From Acridotheres tristis (taxonomy: Eukaryota; Chordata; Aves; Passeriformes; Sturnidae): a stretch of DNA of 64,000 bases. Of this stretch, positions 1-14,529 are shown piece by piece. Position 1 is the stretch's first letter. Every line of letters starts with the position of its first letter. The stretch lies in NCBI GenBank assembly GCA_037013685.1, contig CM072887.1, positions 46,055,154 through 46,119,153 on the forward strand. Reading direction: 5' to 3'. The translations under genes were made by a program, and so were the position numbers. The notes under the pieces were generated by a model. That model saw nothing but the letters and a program-made list of their open reading frames with translations. It did not search any database and was not told the DNA's origin.

Positions 1-3000
1 TCTGCTCCACCTCAGCCCTTCCCAAGTCTCCATCTGTGGCCTTCTGTTGGAAACAAGAGCAAAATGGGAGGAGGGGGGGTAGAGGCAGACAGATGAAGTA
101 AGATTGACTGAGAAACAGACAACGAACCCACTTTATGGACACTCTTCTCAACCCTAAGCTATTTCTTGTATTTATCCCAAGCCCTGTGTACTTGACACTC
201 CACATTATTCAAATCTCAAAGCAGTATTGCTTAGACTATTTTCAGTGTTGACAGTATCTTCTTCAGTGCACAAATCTCTGACATTGTTGCAATTAATAGT
301 ATTCTGATCATAACTCCCCTCATTGCCCTATGTGTAGGGTTTTTGGTTTTGTGTTTCCTGTAACAAAGTATTCTTATCAGAATGAGGAGTACTTTAAAAA
401 AAACAATTGTTGTTTACTTGTGTCTGAGTTTTAAGCCCCCATACTGGAAAGCAGAAGAAATAGAAAATGCAATGATGTTCATCCAAATTTTTGTGTAAAT
501 AGACGTAGCTGTTCCATGATGCCTCCAGCTAAATAGTTTTCTTAGTTGCTATTGAAACTGAACATAAAATTGTCTCCTGTACCCTGCATATCAATATTTT
601 TTCTACCATGGTGATGATAGTTAGAGAGTCGTTAAATTCAAAAACAGGAATGTAACCGGATAAATAAACCTACGAGATCCCAACCCATAGAGAATTGTTA
701 TCCAGGTATTCAGCCAACTCAAACTGCAAATGTTTGTGTAAGAAAAGGACTTGCATTTCTTGTACTGTGCCAGACCCCTCAGTAATTATGTTCTAATACA
801 AAACTCTTCATTTGCCAATGCCATGCACGTCCTGTGGAGCTCTTGCAAAACCCTTGAGCAGTCCTGAGCTCAGTAACAAGCATAAGCTTGAGTTGTCTAA
901 TGCAGGTTTAACTGGAGCCAGAAGAAGCAGAAGTGGGTAGGTGTGAGGAAAGAGAAGGGAGACAGGACAAAAGGAACAATTCAGGTACGAGGAAGCTGAG
1001 AGTAAAGAACTTGTGGTAAAAACAAAGCAGCAAATAACCTTAAATCCCAGCACAAGGTCATCTCCAAAGGAGGGGACTGCATCCCACACAATTGCTGACT
1101 AATGATTCACACTGACATGGCCAGAGAACACTCAAACACTCACATCCGGACAACTGTCAGCTTGACAGAACTCCACAGAGGAAGAATCAAAGCCAGGAAC
1201 CCACTGCCAATGGCAAATGTGTGACTGCATTCTTCTCCCTGCCTCCTTCCTAGATCCCGAAGGCAGCAGGATGGGCAGGTGACACCAGAGAGTGCCATCT
1301 GAGATGGTTGTTTTATTGCAGAAAAACTGAACAGTATTTTGAAGCAAAGATTTGGGTAGTCAAAACTGAAGGTACTGAGACTTGTCAGAGCCAATAAAAC
1401 CCCGTCACAATCCCTGACGCCAAGTATTTTGCACTTCCAAAGTAATCACAGAGCTGTATCCGTAAACACACATAGAGTGTCTGCAGGGCCTTGCCGCAGG
1501 AATAAGGAAGGAAGGGAAAGTCACTTACTGTGGGACCAACAGTGTTTGCTGTCTGGCAGATATGGTCTAAAACAAGCCTGGAATTGAGAAATTTATCTAT
1601 TATGCCTCTTTTGTTTGTTTTAAGAAGCATTTGCCAAAGAAGATGCCATGTTACCAGGAAATGACTGCTTGACATGATACCGTATTTTCTGCCGAGTTGC
1701 TCTGGAAAAGTGACTGGACTGAATGCCTGGCTCCATGAAAACAATCGTGGTCAGGCCTCCTGATACAAGGGAGCCATTTTCCACAGACACAGACTGCTTT
1801 AAAGAAATATTTAGGGAGGCACAGTAAGCATAAGTGATGCTAGAAAGACTGGTGCCAGGAATGTATCTAACATGTTGCTAAGCTTTTCTCAACATAAGCC
1901 TCTTGATTGTATCCCAATTTAACGCCAATGTGGGAACACTCACTTTCTCTCCTTGTTTCACATGAAGCTGCTCCCTGAGCTAGACCCCAGGCACAGGGTG
2001 GTCCTTGGAAGACCCCAGTGAGAAGATCTCTCCATGCTGTATTGTGGGCAGAATTTGGCCCATTCAATAGCAGGGTAGAAAGATGAGCAGACACACAGGC
2101 ACATTTTTGCTTGGTGTTTTAATTTGGCTGGTTCCTCAGATGAATGTAAACAATCACAGGCCAAGATAAGCACGGAGAGAAAGAAACCTGCTGATGGGCA
2201 CGTGGATGTACCTGGGCTGCCTATAAAGGGCGGCAGTGTGACTTGTTCACTTCCACCTTGTGTGGGTGAGCTCTCAAGTCCTGGCTGTGCTTGCAGAGAC
2301 AGTCCACACCAGACAGGTAGATGGGACCTACATTGTGCTCCTTGTGGAGTGATTGCCTCACAGGCTTCTTATCAGCTTCCTCCCCTATGTCCTGTAGCTG
2401 AATCCCCAAGAGCCTACCTGCTCTCTCATGGGCCAAATCTAGCCATTCCTATGGGAACCACCAGCAAGATACTATCCATATCCACAGGGAAGGAAAGACC
2501 TTGCACTGTAAAGGAGTAAGAAAAACATTAGTCTGCCCTTTCAGGATAAAATACTGACTCTTATTATCAAGGTATGGGTAGAAAGACTATATTTAGAAAA
2601 AAGCAAGGCTCTCTGCTTTGCAAAACATGAACTGAGCTACTCTTGCTAACAATTTTCATAGCATCCATTTGGGACATATCTATCACATTTTAAGTAAGTT
2701 GCTAAAGATGTACTGATTCACCACAGGGGCCAGTTCTGACAGTTTCCTTCTCACAGCTCAGTCATCACATGAAACAAACCCTAAAAATCTCTTTTCAAGA
2801 TTAGTACACTCATGATGCCCAAGGAGTGAGAAGTTTTAACTGGTATACACTAAGGATGACTATGGTTGTGTATTTTGTGTGTCTTTCACATCTGGTTCGC
2901 AGTGAAAGAAGAGTTATTTGAGTGCTTTCCTGTGTTTCACAGTAACTTCAAGTAAAAGGAGATAGTTAGATTTGACCTGCTTCATCAGGAGTCATCTATT

Positions 3001-6000
3001 TCTGAAAATGTTGTTTGGCTAGTTTGCTCCAGTGACTTATTTGGCTCGCTATAAAAAACGATCATTTACACATAAACTTGGCAAATCTCAATTGCTTCCA
3101 TTCTAGTCTGGGAGGTTTTATTGCACTCTTGAGAAGAGTGGCAGTTGGGTGAATAAGGCCTTTTAAGTCCCACTGGCAGCACAGAAGGCGCTAAATTTGC
3201 CCTGTGACAAAGAGCAGCAATTTTCATGATTCTTAGAGGCTTTGTCACTTGGTCTTGCAGGCATGTCCAAGAAGCCTTGCTGGATTGTTATTTCCAGATT
3301 CTGAGAAAACAGCTTGGAGGTGACTGCAAGTGCCTGCTGGTATGGAGCATCAGTCAGGGCTATGTGGTGGGAGCAGCATGGGTTGGGCAGGTAGAGCAGG
3401 CCATGTGAGCTGCAGGTTCCAGAGGCATGGAGGTGCAGGCACTGGAACATGAGTGACGAAAGGCTACACTACCCATGCTGTGAGAGACACACACCTCCAT
3501 CTGCTCAGCAGAGAGATCAGCTGCATTTAGACCATGGGCTGGTATCAGACTGTCTCCTCTGCTAACCGGGTCTTTTTGAGCTAAGCGTGGTGCTGGCAGG
3601 CAAATGGAGTCCCTGGAACAATAGAGGGAAAAGCTTCACTTTAGAAATTGGCTTTCAATCATTATGCACAGTGAGATTTCTTCCTGATACTAATTTAACA
3701 ACTCAGCAAACATAAAGCAAATGAGCAGATGAAATATGGATAATTTCTGAGATTAGCTAGAAATGAAATGCGAGCAGTGGTATCTGTGGGGAAAGAAGCA
3801 GCCCTCCATTCTAGTGGCTCCTGCAATTCAGTAGCATTTGGAGGGCTCCAGTGAAATCCCTGCTCTGTCACACCAGGGTTTACTGGTATGCCCAAGACAT
3901 CAGTGAAGAGCTCACTGGCCAGATCCCAACCCTAGTACTCCTTCTAACTCCCAGCAGCTTCTAGTTATTGATGGAAGCAAAGGGAATAGGAGCCAGAACA
4001 GCAATGTAAGACATTGTGACTCTGAGAATAAGGAAACTGTTCCCACAACAATGGTAGAAAAATATTTTTGATGCCAGCATCAACTATAAGAATAAAGTTT
4101 TCTTGGGCTAATAAATTTGTTAGTCCTCTAGGATAAGTATGCTACATTAAAATACAGGGATAAGAAATTCCTGACTGCATTGCTTGAGATGGCACATGGA
4201 GAAGGGGGAAGGCAGGAGAGGTAATGTTAATAAATCATTGTCCTGTCCACCGGGCTTCCATTATTCATAGAGAAGCGCAATTACGAAGGCATACCACTGT
4301 CCCGCTTCCAAAGTTTAACATTCCTGTTTGATATCTGATCTAGCAAACAGTGTTAGGAGGTATCCAAGCAGCATGCACAGCACTTTAAATGATTAAGGGA
4401 GCAAAGAGCTTGGACACGTTGGCATTCTAGGCCATAGCTCTCTGGCAATTAAAGACATACATGCATACGTGTCTCCTTAGGCATTTATTGATACAACCCA
4501 AACTTGTTTTCACTGAGAAGGGAAAACCACATTCCAGGCCCAGTCTTACCAGTATGAAGTCTGAGGCTGCTGTATCCCTGAAACAGGTAGGCTTATGCTA
4601 CTGAAATCAGAATCTGCCTCCACTTCTTTAATTTCTAAAGCGCTGATGGTGCTCCCACTGGACTCCAGCTCTCCACATCTAGAGAAAGGTCACTGAAATA
4701 TTGGCAAGATCGAGTGGACAGTTCAGACACAGTCACCTCCTCACCCTCCACAAATAACAGGCTGGTTGGCTCCAAGTCCAGGACTCTAATCCTACAGGAC
4801 AGATTCCAAACTAGAGATACTTTGTGCCCAATTCATAGAGTGTAATGCCTACCCCTGAAAATAAACCACAAAGCTACAAGCTTACTTCAGCACAAAATTT
4901 CAAGTACTTCAATTTCTGCATTAGGATGTGTCCCCTCCTGTTTCCCAGGATCATTGGAGGGCTAACCATGAATTAAGAAAGAAAAATGTTTTATGTGATT
5001 GCATGTTTGCCCATCATAACTTTGTTGATGCTTTCTGAAATGGTTCCAGTAGCCTCTGATAAATTGGAGAATGCTGTGCCATGGGTCAGAGCATTAACAC
5101 TTACCTGAGATGCTTCTCATAGATCTTGGGAATGAGCTTGGCATTCTACCTTGACTCTGAAGCCCAGCTACAAAATGGTGATATAAGGATTGATCTGACT
5201 CACTCAAGGGTGCATTTCTCTGTGTGTGTGTGTGTGATGCAAAACACGGGACCAATACTGGAGTTAACATCTTCTAGTGTTCCTCACTGGCAAGTGAGAA
5301 AGGAGTTAGATGGACTTATTGAGAAAGATTTTTATAAATATGTTCTGGACACAGAGCCCAACTGACTGCAGAGCCCAGTATGAACTGGGAGCTGAAACAT
5401 CACTTTGGCTTGCCTGACCTTTAGACTTATATTTTTATTTATGGTTTGAATCACCTTCTCCTCCCCCGAGTATGGTCAGGGATTAATCACTTGAAAGAAG
5501 AGGACATTCTGAGTAGCTCTAGCAGTGACTAGGTAGGGATAAAAGCCAGGCAAGCTTTGCAGGGAGAGGTACTTATTGTCTGTAATTTCCCTGTTTTTGA
5601 ATGTTTCAACTTTCTGTGCCACTTCTGGGTCACTTGCCAAACCTCTTGTGGGTTCAAAACTAATTTACAGAACACAGAGAGAGAGCTTCCAGGAACCAAC
5701 ATCTCTATATTACAGGTCAAATGCTCTGTTGTTCATTTGATCAGTAGCATGGCCCTTTCCTTGCTGCTGTACTCTGCAAGGGAACTTGGAGTGGAAATAC
5801 ACACAATTGGACATAGAGGGTTTTAGCCTGCTAACTCTGAACTAGATAAAGTTGATGAATACCTCTCATAGTACCTCACATCAGCTTGGGTTGTTAAACT
5901 CATAGGCTAAAGGTTGTCATTGATTCTCTGACCAAGACATCCATTTCATCCAGCTGCCACGTCTTTCCTGTGGTTTTTGAGGATGACCCATAGAAATGCC

Positions 6001-9000
6001 TCCTTCCTGTGGAAAGACCCACTGATCTAACTGCCTGTGTTGATTCCCCTTAGTCTGTCTGTTGCAGATATTCTTTCTCTCACTATTTTAGCACAAGAAA
6101 GTATAGGGATGACCCTGTTGTGAGGTCTGGTCCATATCAGCAAAAAAACAAGGGTGGAGATCAGTGGAAGTGGATGCCAATAGAGCCTTCATCTTCTTGG
6201 CATTCATAGCCACTGATGATTTGTCAGTGTGAGCAGGAACTTTTGGCCGAGCTCTCACGGAGAAGTACTGACATGTAGCACCGGAATGGAAAGCTTTTGT
6301 GATTCTAGAGACAAAGTTGTGAGTGCAGCATCTGATATCCAAATAGGATATGCAGTCTAACCCAAAGCAACCTCAAAATACGGACTATCCAGGTCAAGCC
6401 TTTATGTTCACTAGACACATTTATGCATGCAGATGTGCATGTATCCATCCACACACTGCTAATAAAACAGATTTAGTTTCCATACAAAACACTAAATTGA
6501 AGAAGAACCCTTTAATTATTCTTAGGCTCCTAAAAAACTCCCTGAAATTCTTAATTGTGACTCACCAGCTGTTCAAGATGTGTTACCTTGTCATTGGCTA
6601 TTTATTTCTCTGTTGTATAGTGGCACTGCTGCTTCCACTGTGAGGTGCACAGTGCAACCAGTAGATGAAGATCTCTTTTATGCTGCTGTAAACTGTAGAT
6701 ATTCTGTTCTTGAGAGCTCAGGGCACACTGCTGAGCCTTGTCCACTGAAACCCCTACCCCTAACAGAACTGCCTGTCTTTTAATGATTTTGAGTTATTCT
6801 CACTTTCATGCCCCAGGAAAAGGTGCTGATTTATACCTCATTTTCTCCAGTCAAACAGCTTGTTCTGCAAACTAGCCTCTGTGCACTTATGTTTTAACCA
6901 CTGCTCACCTCCAAACCCCACAGTATTAGCTCAGTGGATATTTGGAATGCCTCACTTAAATGTACCTAGGAGGAATGCAGGTATGAGAACTCTTTTCCAG
7001 GATGCAGATTATTAAATGGCTTCACCTAGCTGACAGTGGCAATTTGGTTTTCATTACTCAACCTCTTTGCCTCAGAAAAATAAATCCACGAATTGAATTT
7101 TGGCAATGTGCACCAGAGTCCCATTTGACAAGATGTTTATTAGCTGCCTTACCAGGCAAAGTGCAGAAAGAGGCTTTTCAGAAAGGTTGCATCCTGTCCT
7201 CTCGAGCAATCCTTGAGTCATTATCTTAAGATCTCACATTTAAAATACTGTAATAAGTAAAGTTATTTACCGGGAAATGGGCAGTCAGTCCATGGTCACC
7301 TTCTGATATCTCTGATAGTGTTCTCGGGGGGGCAAGCTCAGTCAGTCTCTGGTTTGAATAAGGGAACCTTTTTATACAGCTGTAATAATCCATTGTGACA
7401 GTGAAGATCTGTCTAGACTGCCTGTACTTTCTTGGAGGTATAGGCTCAATGCTTTCCTCACAGCAGTGAAGAATTCTCTGATAAGTATTTTGATGGTCAT
7501 CTCTCTCCACCTCCCTGGAGACTGGACTCCCTCGATCCACCTTTACCTTGGATGGGCTTTCCACTGTCTGGTGAAGTGCCACCACCTGACCAGAGTTTCC
7601 CAGGCAGGGATGAAAATTCTACTGCCAGGCACCAACATCCCAGCTGGGCACACATCAAATTGTTCTTGACGTCTTTTGGAAGAAAACATGTCAAGATAAG
7701 GAAGATCATCAGGAGCTGACATTCTGGCTCCTGGATTACCTGGAGCGTGCAGCTTGGTGCAAGGAAGGACTATGTGTCTTCTAACAAGCTAGGAAAGAGC
7801 CTTTTCTGAAGTGAGGGTTATGGGATTGCTTCAGTGAGGCCAGAATTTTACCCTTCTGCTTCTGGAAGCACCCTGTGAAAGAAGCAGCAGCTGGAGAAGT
7901 GGTCAGGTGAGAGACAAGGCTGCTCCACTACTGCTCGTACACCCGGGATAGCAGGGGGCTGAAGGCACAATGGGAGCTGCCAGCCTGCTGCATCATTTTC
8001 AGCTGAGATCTCTTCCTCAGGTCCTGCTCAATAAGCTCCATGTTTCCAGACTTGGTGCAGAAGTCTTCATATTTTCCTAGCAGTAATTTTCATAAGGAAA
8101 GCAGTAATTTTTATATGCAATTGACTGATGCTACCAACACCTGTCATTCCTATTTATGTCTCTTTTTAATATTTCTTTCAACAATGCTTAAATAGCACAA
8201 TCTCTATTCTACAATATCCTCCCTGAAAGCTAAACTTTGTCAAGAAATTTCACACAACCACATGTAGAAATAAGCAGATAAATCTCCAGTAGAAAGAGAT
8301 GAACTTTTCTTTGCACTTTTTGGTGGCTTGAATAGTTCTCTCTGACCTTAACATCCAGGGGGATGCCAGCATCTTATGAAGAGAGAGGGAAGTTCTCAGC
8401 AAGCTTGCTGCCCACAGGTGCACTCCAATGCATGAAGCACAGCCAAACCTCTGACTACTGCAGCTCCTCACAGTGAATGACAGCTCTACCTGCTTGGGAA
8501 TGTGTTGATCAATTACTTACCAGCAGCTGTGAACGACTGACTCCTGAGCCATCAAGTGCAGGACAACACAGTTTTCCTGCAAGAGTCAACACTACTTATT
8601 TTTCTCAAACGAAATTCCAAATCTTGGCTCCTAGCTTACATTCATTTATAGTGACCTAAATAGCAGGATTCACAAGTGTTACTTTTAAATTTAAATGTAA
8701 ATGAAACAACCTGTACTTGAGCTACAGCAATATTATCATCTTATAAATGCTACATGAATGAGATCAATGCAATGCAAGAAAGTAATTTGCCTCCTTCTTC
8801 CTGATAAAGCAGCTTTAACATGTTCTTCTGTTAGATGCTTGTTGAGACTTAAAAAACCTCCATAGCTATTCAGATCACCTGCCTCAGTAGATGGTGGTTC
8901 CCCTTTCCTGGTCCTGACAAAAGAACCTCTTTTGCTTGTTACTCTCACTTTGTAGCTGTTGGATATCAACCACGGAAACGATGCCAGCTTCTCCAAAGAA

Positions 9001-12000
9001 GGTTTGGTTGGTAGCTTGTCACAATTCAGTGGTGACATGAAACCCAATTTCATTCCTGTATTTTGGAGCAAGTTAAAATGCTATGTGATATTTAAGGAGC
9101 CCTTGTCCTTCAACTCAAATCTGTTTGTCATTGTATTTTGGCAGTATTTTTAGATACCAGCACAAAAGGATGGCTTCTGTGGGAGTCCTGAATTCCTTCT
9201 GCTTTTTTCTGCTGTGCCATGGTGGAAGATGCTGTTGGATCTTGCCCTGCCCAGGTGAACCTGACACTTCCTTTGGCTTTCTGCTGCTGCATGCATCTGT
9301 ACCTTCTTTCCATAGCTCTTTCCATTCTATTTCCCCTTGCATTTCCAGCCTGTACTCAGACTCTGTGTTATACTGCCTATGTCCAAGACCACTTTTTAAG
9401 CAGCATCCAGGTGACCCAGGTCCCCAGCTTCCTCTAAGGTCTATAGAGAGGCTGTAGTGACAGCCCTGCACCTCTTGTAACAGTTGTTTCTTTATCCTAC
9501 CTTCAAAATCCAAACAATCTCGTTTGCCTCTCTCTTTCGTGTGGTCCCCTATCCCTACCTCAGGCATATGGTGCTATTTCCATGCTTCTCCCAAGCTCAT
9601 GGTCTCCAAAGGACTGGCAGAGGAAGGTGGCAGCAGAAGGGCAATGCAGGGTGTGCTCCCCAGCAAACAGGAAAGCTGATCCCAGGGGCCACCCCTTCTA
9701 AATAGATTAGATGACAAGAGAGGGGAAAAAAAAATCCCTGCACCCTGCAGAGACAGGACCTCCCTTCTGTCATCCCTGCAGGCCTGGAGACAGGCTCCAA
9801 CATAGAAAAGCTGGAGATAAAGGCTAATGGAAGAGGAGAACCAAAACCCTTTTCCCCTGATCCGTTTATCCCAGAGGCCATGAAATACATGCCTTTCAAA
9901 GACAGATATTGCTAACACATTCTTCCACTAATATAAACTAGTGTAGGCCCCAGACTTGATCCTTCTGGTAAATTCAGTGTATTGTCTTCTACTTCAATAG
10001 GACTCTGAGGTCTTGGGTGCTGGTGAGCTGGTTTTAGCACTCAGTGCCATTGTTGCATGGTAGGTGAGAGGAGTGACTGCTTTACCCAGACCCCACCTCA
10101 CTACAGAATTTCCATTGTCATGCCAGGAAAAATACAAACAAACCAATATATCTTTCAGCACAAATTCCTTTTGTTATCAGGCAATCCTATTTGCCAAAAT
10201 GTCTGAGCAAGAGACAGTCACTGCCACAGCTTGGGTGCTGCCTCTGGAATTTGGAAGGATGAAATCACCACACATCCCATCACCCTACTCTCTTTGAGAC
10301 ATTTCTGACTAGGCTGAGGTGGTTGCCTCCAATTGGAAGGGACTGAGATCAGTGATTCAGGAGGTCACTTCCAGTTCTGCAGCCCTTAAATAGTATGGAA
10401 AGAGTTAGTCTGAGCTTGCCAGTAGAAAGCAATGGTAATTGTTAAAAATGGCTCAGGGCCTGGAAGTGTGTGACTAGGGCAGGAGAGAAGAGATTCTGGT
10501 CCCAGCTGCTGCTTAACTCAAATCATTAATTTTGGTGGATCTTTAATACTGCTGTCCTTTATGATCTGAGGAAGTTTGTCCCCTGGGAGCAATGGCTCTT
10601 CCCAGCCTCTGCAAGGCCCTGTGATCTCTGTGTATATTGACTCATGCTGGCTACTGGCAGTCAGTCTGGGTCAGCAGCAGCACACAGACTGACAGAGTGA
10701 CTCAGTGCCATTAGAAGTGGCCAATATCCAGAGTTGTATCAGTTGCTCTCCTAGGTCAAGATGCATGTACTTGTGACGTATGCAATTTTTTTCTTTCCAC
10801 TCTGATTCTGTCCTGGGAACATCTCCTTGTAGGATGCAATAGGCACCATTGCATCTTCTGTTCAACCCTCTGCAGGGCAATTAGTTACTCAGGAGTATGC
10901 CTGTATATTCTAATTAATTGGGAGGGCTGCTTTAGGAACCTTTGCTTCTCCAAAACAAACACAAAAGCCAAGCAGTCTGATAGACTACCACAAAAGAAAG
11001 CCCTTCCCTTCTTTCCCACATGCACAGCCAATATTAAATAACATCCTCTTGTCCAAACTGGGACAGATTCCTGTTCACCTTGGGCACGTGGAGCATTGAA
11101 GGAACTTTCTCAGACAGGATATTAGACCAAAAGTACTTATGCAGAAACATGTTTATACGGATGTGTTTATATTCACACGTAATTATGCAGCAGTGAGGCA
11201 TTTTATGGTCTTGTCCTCTCTCTGTGTCCAACAAAGACTGCCTTTAATGTCTCAGTGATGTGCCAATTCAATGTTTACATCCCCCTCTATTGTGAAAGCA
11301 ACTGTGTGATGTCTGACAGCAGTATTTCCTCTCTGTTATAAGCAGCACCAACAACTGATTTTCATTTCCTTATAGAAGAAACCCACATTTGTACTTCCCA
11401 AATGCAAAAAAAAAGTTGTATAAAATGTGTTTCCCGAGGAGTAATTTCTGGGCATGATATGATACCAGCCTTGAGTCTTGATGCTGAAAATTGTTGTTCT
11501 GGAAGTTATTTCTGCAAGTTCCTCCTTTAGCCTGCAGCGGAGAGTGCACGTACTAGTAACTCAGCAGAATAATACATGTGGTAAGATATTCAGTAATATT
11601 CAGCTTTACCCATGCATTCCTTCTCCTCTGTTTTTGTACAGCGTTCCCCTTCTTCTTACAGTTAAGCCTGGACATATTTTTCTATTTTAAATTTTCCAAT
11701 GATTTGTACAAGAGAGTATTAAATTGCTAAAGGGCATATTAAGTATTACTGCTCTCTTAAACTTGAATGAAGCAATGCAAGTCTGGAATGCATTTAATAA
11801 ATCTGCAGCCCGATAAGGAAACTTTCTTCGCCGAATCTGACATTCCTTTGCACTAATCACCTTTGTGAAAGAACTGCCTCTAATTCTTTTATTCTTTCAA
11901 CTTTCTCACCCCAGAACTAAAACCAGCTGCAGGCTTCCCCTTCTCTCAGCACCATATAATTTAAAACCCTTTCCACAGCCTTGAGAGGAAGGTGTGCAGG

Positions 12001-14030
12001 AGCTGGGCATTGCAGAGGCTGCAGATCTGTCCACATGGCCTCACTGGAGCACCCCTTGCTTACATTTTTCCAGTTTTTTTTTAGTTGGAAAATGAGCACA
12101 TAGCACAGTCAGCTCTGAGGAGGGCTCGTGGTGAGTATGTGGAAGCTGTACCAAGAAAAGACCTACAGCAGTGAATGCAGGGGGAGGAGACCAAACCAGG
12201 CCATCCAAAATTGCCTGGGAAATCTTGGAGAGCTAATACTAAATATTTTTTTAACCCATTTTTTAAAAATTGCTTTTTCATTTGAAAAGCTCACAGGTCA
12301 TCTCCAGGATGATTGACTTCCTTAATTTGACCCACGGGGGAGAGGCCATTCGATTAGGCTCCATGAGGAAAGAGTTTGTGAAATGTGAAACTATTACAGT
12401 GGCGATATACAGCCATAAGTCTGTTTTGATGGATGACAGCTCTTCTAGATGGCTTTTCTTTGCATTTCAGTTTCTTCTGGTAGTGTATCCCTTCATTGCA
12501 TCTGTCCTTCTCACTCGCTGCACCTTCTTGCCTCACAGAGCTGTTCTGGCCTGTCTGCTGCATTCTACACTTATGTTTAGTATATTAAATTAATTAAGCC
12601 AGGAAGATTATGAAACCCACTTCAACAGACATTTCAACCCTTGTGAGAAGCCTGCATAAACTCTCAAACCTGCTAATAAAAGAGCAAAGAGAAAACCTCC
12701 TGGTCTTTATGATTAAAGCTTCAGCTCTCTCATATTATATGATAAAAACCTTCTTATAGTCAACACTTCTTGCCCCTGATAGCCTCTTGCACAGCCCTGG
12801 ACTCACTCTTGATCCTCACTTGGAGGGAAAGGCTGACAATGGCAGAGCATGTAGACAGCTACACTGTACCTGCTGCCGTGCTCCTAGAACTGCTCCCGGG
12901 CACACAGCCTCATGTCCAGGAGGTGCTGGGGAACAAGAGAGGAGGGTTAACAGGCAGAGGAGATGATGGGGTGTCTGCCAGGTTGCAGGGAGATAGGACA
13001 CCACCTTTTATTCAGGAGAGAAGGACAGATGGTGAAGGCAAAATAGTAGCTACAGGATTGATGGTTGAGTCCTGGAGCCTAGTGAGAGGAAATTGTGTGT
13101 CCTTCTCCTTTAAAGTGAATGTACAGTAAAGGGTACCCATGCTGTGTGCCAGACTGGCAGGACAGAAAAGGAAAGCCGGTCCGTGTGAAGAGGGCAAGTA
13201 CTGTATTGACAGCGGGAGCACAAGGCTCCTCATACTTTTCTGATGACACGTTTCAACCCAGATCAAGCTCTTTAGGAGTGAGCTGCCTCATGTGTCACAA
13301 CCCTCAAATCCTTGGCCTCTGCACTGAGACTACCAACGAGAATGCCAGCTATGATGGTGGGTTTATTTTCACTGGACTGAATGGACTTCCCTCTCATTCC
13401 ACAGAGAGCACGAGACAGCTGTAAGTTAGCAACAGCTTTTCCTTGGAGAGGGGCCCGAGGCATAAGATTTAAACCACCTAATCTCTCTCTGTGCCCATGT
13501 CCCAGGATCTATGTTCCGTCCGGACGAAAATAGCGAACAAGGAACCACAGGCGAGTTTACCTAAAGAAAAGTGCACATACCCCTTGAGGTGCTGCTGGAG
13601 GAGAGGTAATGGGAAAGGGGTAAAATATGGGGGAAGACTCCTGCCTCAAGTGAAGGAAGAGAACCAGGTTCCCACTCCTGAAGTGAGGACTGAGTATGCC
13701 ATGCGCTTCTAAATGTGCCCAGCAAAGCTGGGATTATGACAGTGAATGATCTCTCAAGGGAGTGATAAGGTTTAGGCTATTCATCTTTTTTGGGCTTTGA
13801 TATCACCAGAAGAAAGGTACCATCTGTGTGCAAGTTTAATTTGTTCTTCCTGCTGCCAAGTCAATGGGAATATGGTTTTGTAGATTTGATGTTTGTTCAT
13901 AAAAGGTTATTACAGCCCCAGCTTGAAAATGACTTTTCACAGCCTCAGTTTCTTTGGTTAGGTTTTGAAAGCAAGCTGTGTATTATTATTTCAGTACTCA
14001 GCAATACGCTTCCTCCCTCTTCCTCCTTCC
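1..14030. other. Intergenic, no supportable gene
   Basis: I inspected both strands. Open frames are short (the longest is 150 codons at 9567-9115), have no recognisable domain, and are not joined by convincing splice sites into any known protein. In particular no TAB2 coding exon (starting MAQGSHQIDF) is seen. The only low-level feature is a (TG)8 at 5221. A short stretch near 10330-10390 faintly resembles an eroded CR1 end but is not called. Confidence 0.7.
5221..5236. repeat. (TG)8 microsatellite
   Basis: Eight uninterrupted TG units lie in intergenic sequence. Confidence 0.9.
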
Positions 14031-14036
14031 CTCCAG

Positions 14037-14521
14037 CGCGCCTGGCCTTTGCCCAGATCTCGAGCCGTGGCCACTCCTCGGTTTTCATCTTCTAATATCC
14101 CGCCACATCCCACACACCACCTCCCGCCCGGAATCTCTGGCATTCCTCGGTGCCCCAGTGCTCGCTGCCAGCTGGGATGGCTGGTTCGGCTGCCCGGCTC
14201 CGTCCCGGCTCTCTGGGCAGCCCCGCAGTGCCGCTGTGTGCGGGCAGCGATTCCCGGGCGCTGCTCGGGAGCTGGAGCCGCTCCCGGCGCTGCTCCACCT
14301 GCCCGGGCCGGGCCGGGCGGGGATGGCCGCGGCCGCGGCTCCCTCTAGTGCCCGCCCGGCTCCGGGCAGGGCCGAGCCCTGGGAGCCCGCATGGCCCCGG
14401 CAGCTTCGCCCCGCCGGCTGTGCCTCATGGAGCACCGGGCACCGCGTCTCTGCCCGGAGAGCCCGGCTGGAATTCCCAAGGCAGGAATTCCGGGCAAAGA
14501 ACAGAGTCCACCCCAAAAGCG
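14037..14521. promoter_or_regulatory. CpG island, probable promoter
   Basis: About 48 CpG dinucleotides fall in about 485 bases, against a flanking background of very few. The core (14220-14460) is strongly GC-rich and includes a GCGGCCGC motif near 14330 and several GC-box-like GGGCGG/CCGGGC motifs. There is no obvious TATA box. Such islands in vertebrates usually mark transcription start sites. Long open frames crossing it (for example 13978-14637 on the plus strand) are expected in GC-rich DNA and are not evidence of a protein. It lies 10.8 kb past the UST stop. In human the next gene in the same orientation is TAB2, whose first exon is non-coding, so a TAB2 promoter on the minus strand is the leading guess. 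A non-coding RNA promoter is the alternative. Confidence 0.75.
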
Positions 14522-14529
14522 CTAGGGGA

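Noticed and set aside
7226..7585. 119-codon minus-strand frame that looks soluble and well mixed in composition
   Set aside because: I recognise no family and there is no linked exon; insufficient evidence for a gene.
9115..9567. 150-codon minus-strand frame
   Set aside because: No recognisable family, low-complexity charged residues, no splice context; probably chance.
10320..10395. Possible eroded CR1 3' end
   Set aside because: Only a faint resemblance around AGGTCACTTCCAG; no terminal repeat or longer alignment.
12770..13129. 119-codon plus-strand frame in moderately GC-rich DNA
   Set aside because: No domain and no splice or synteny support.
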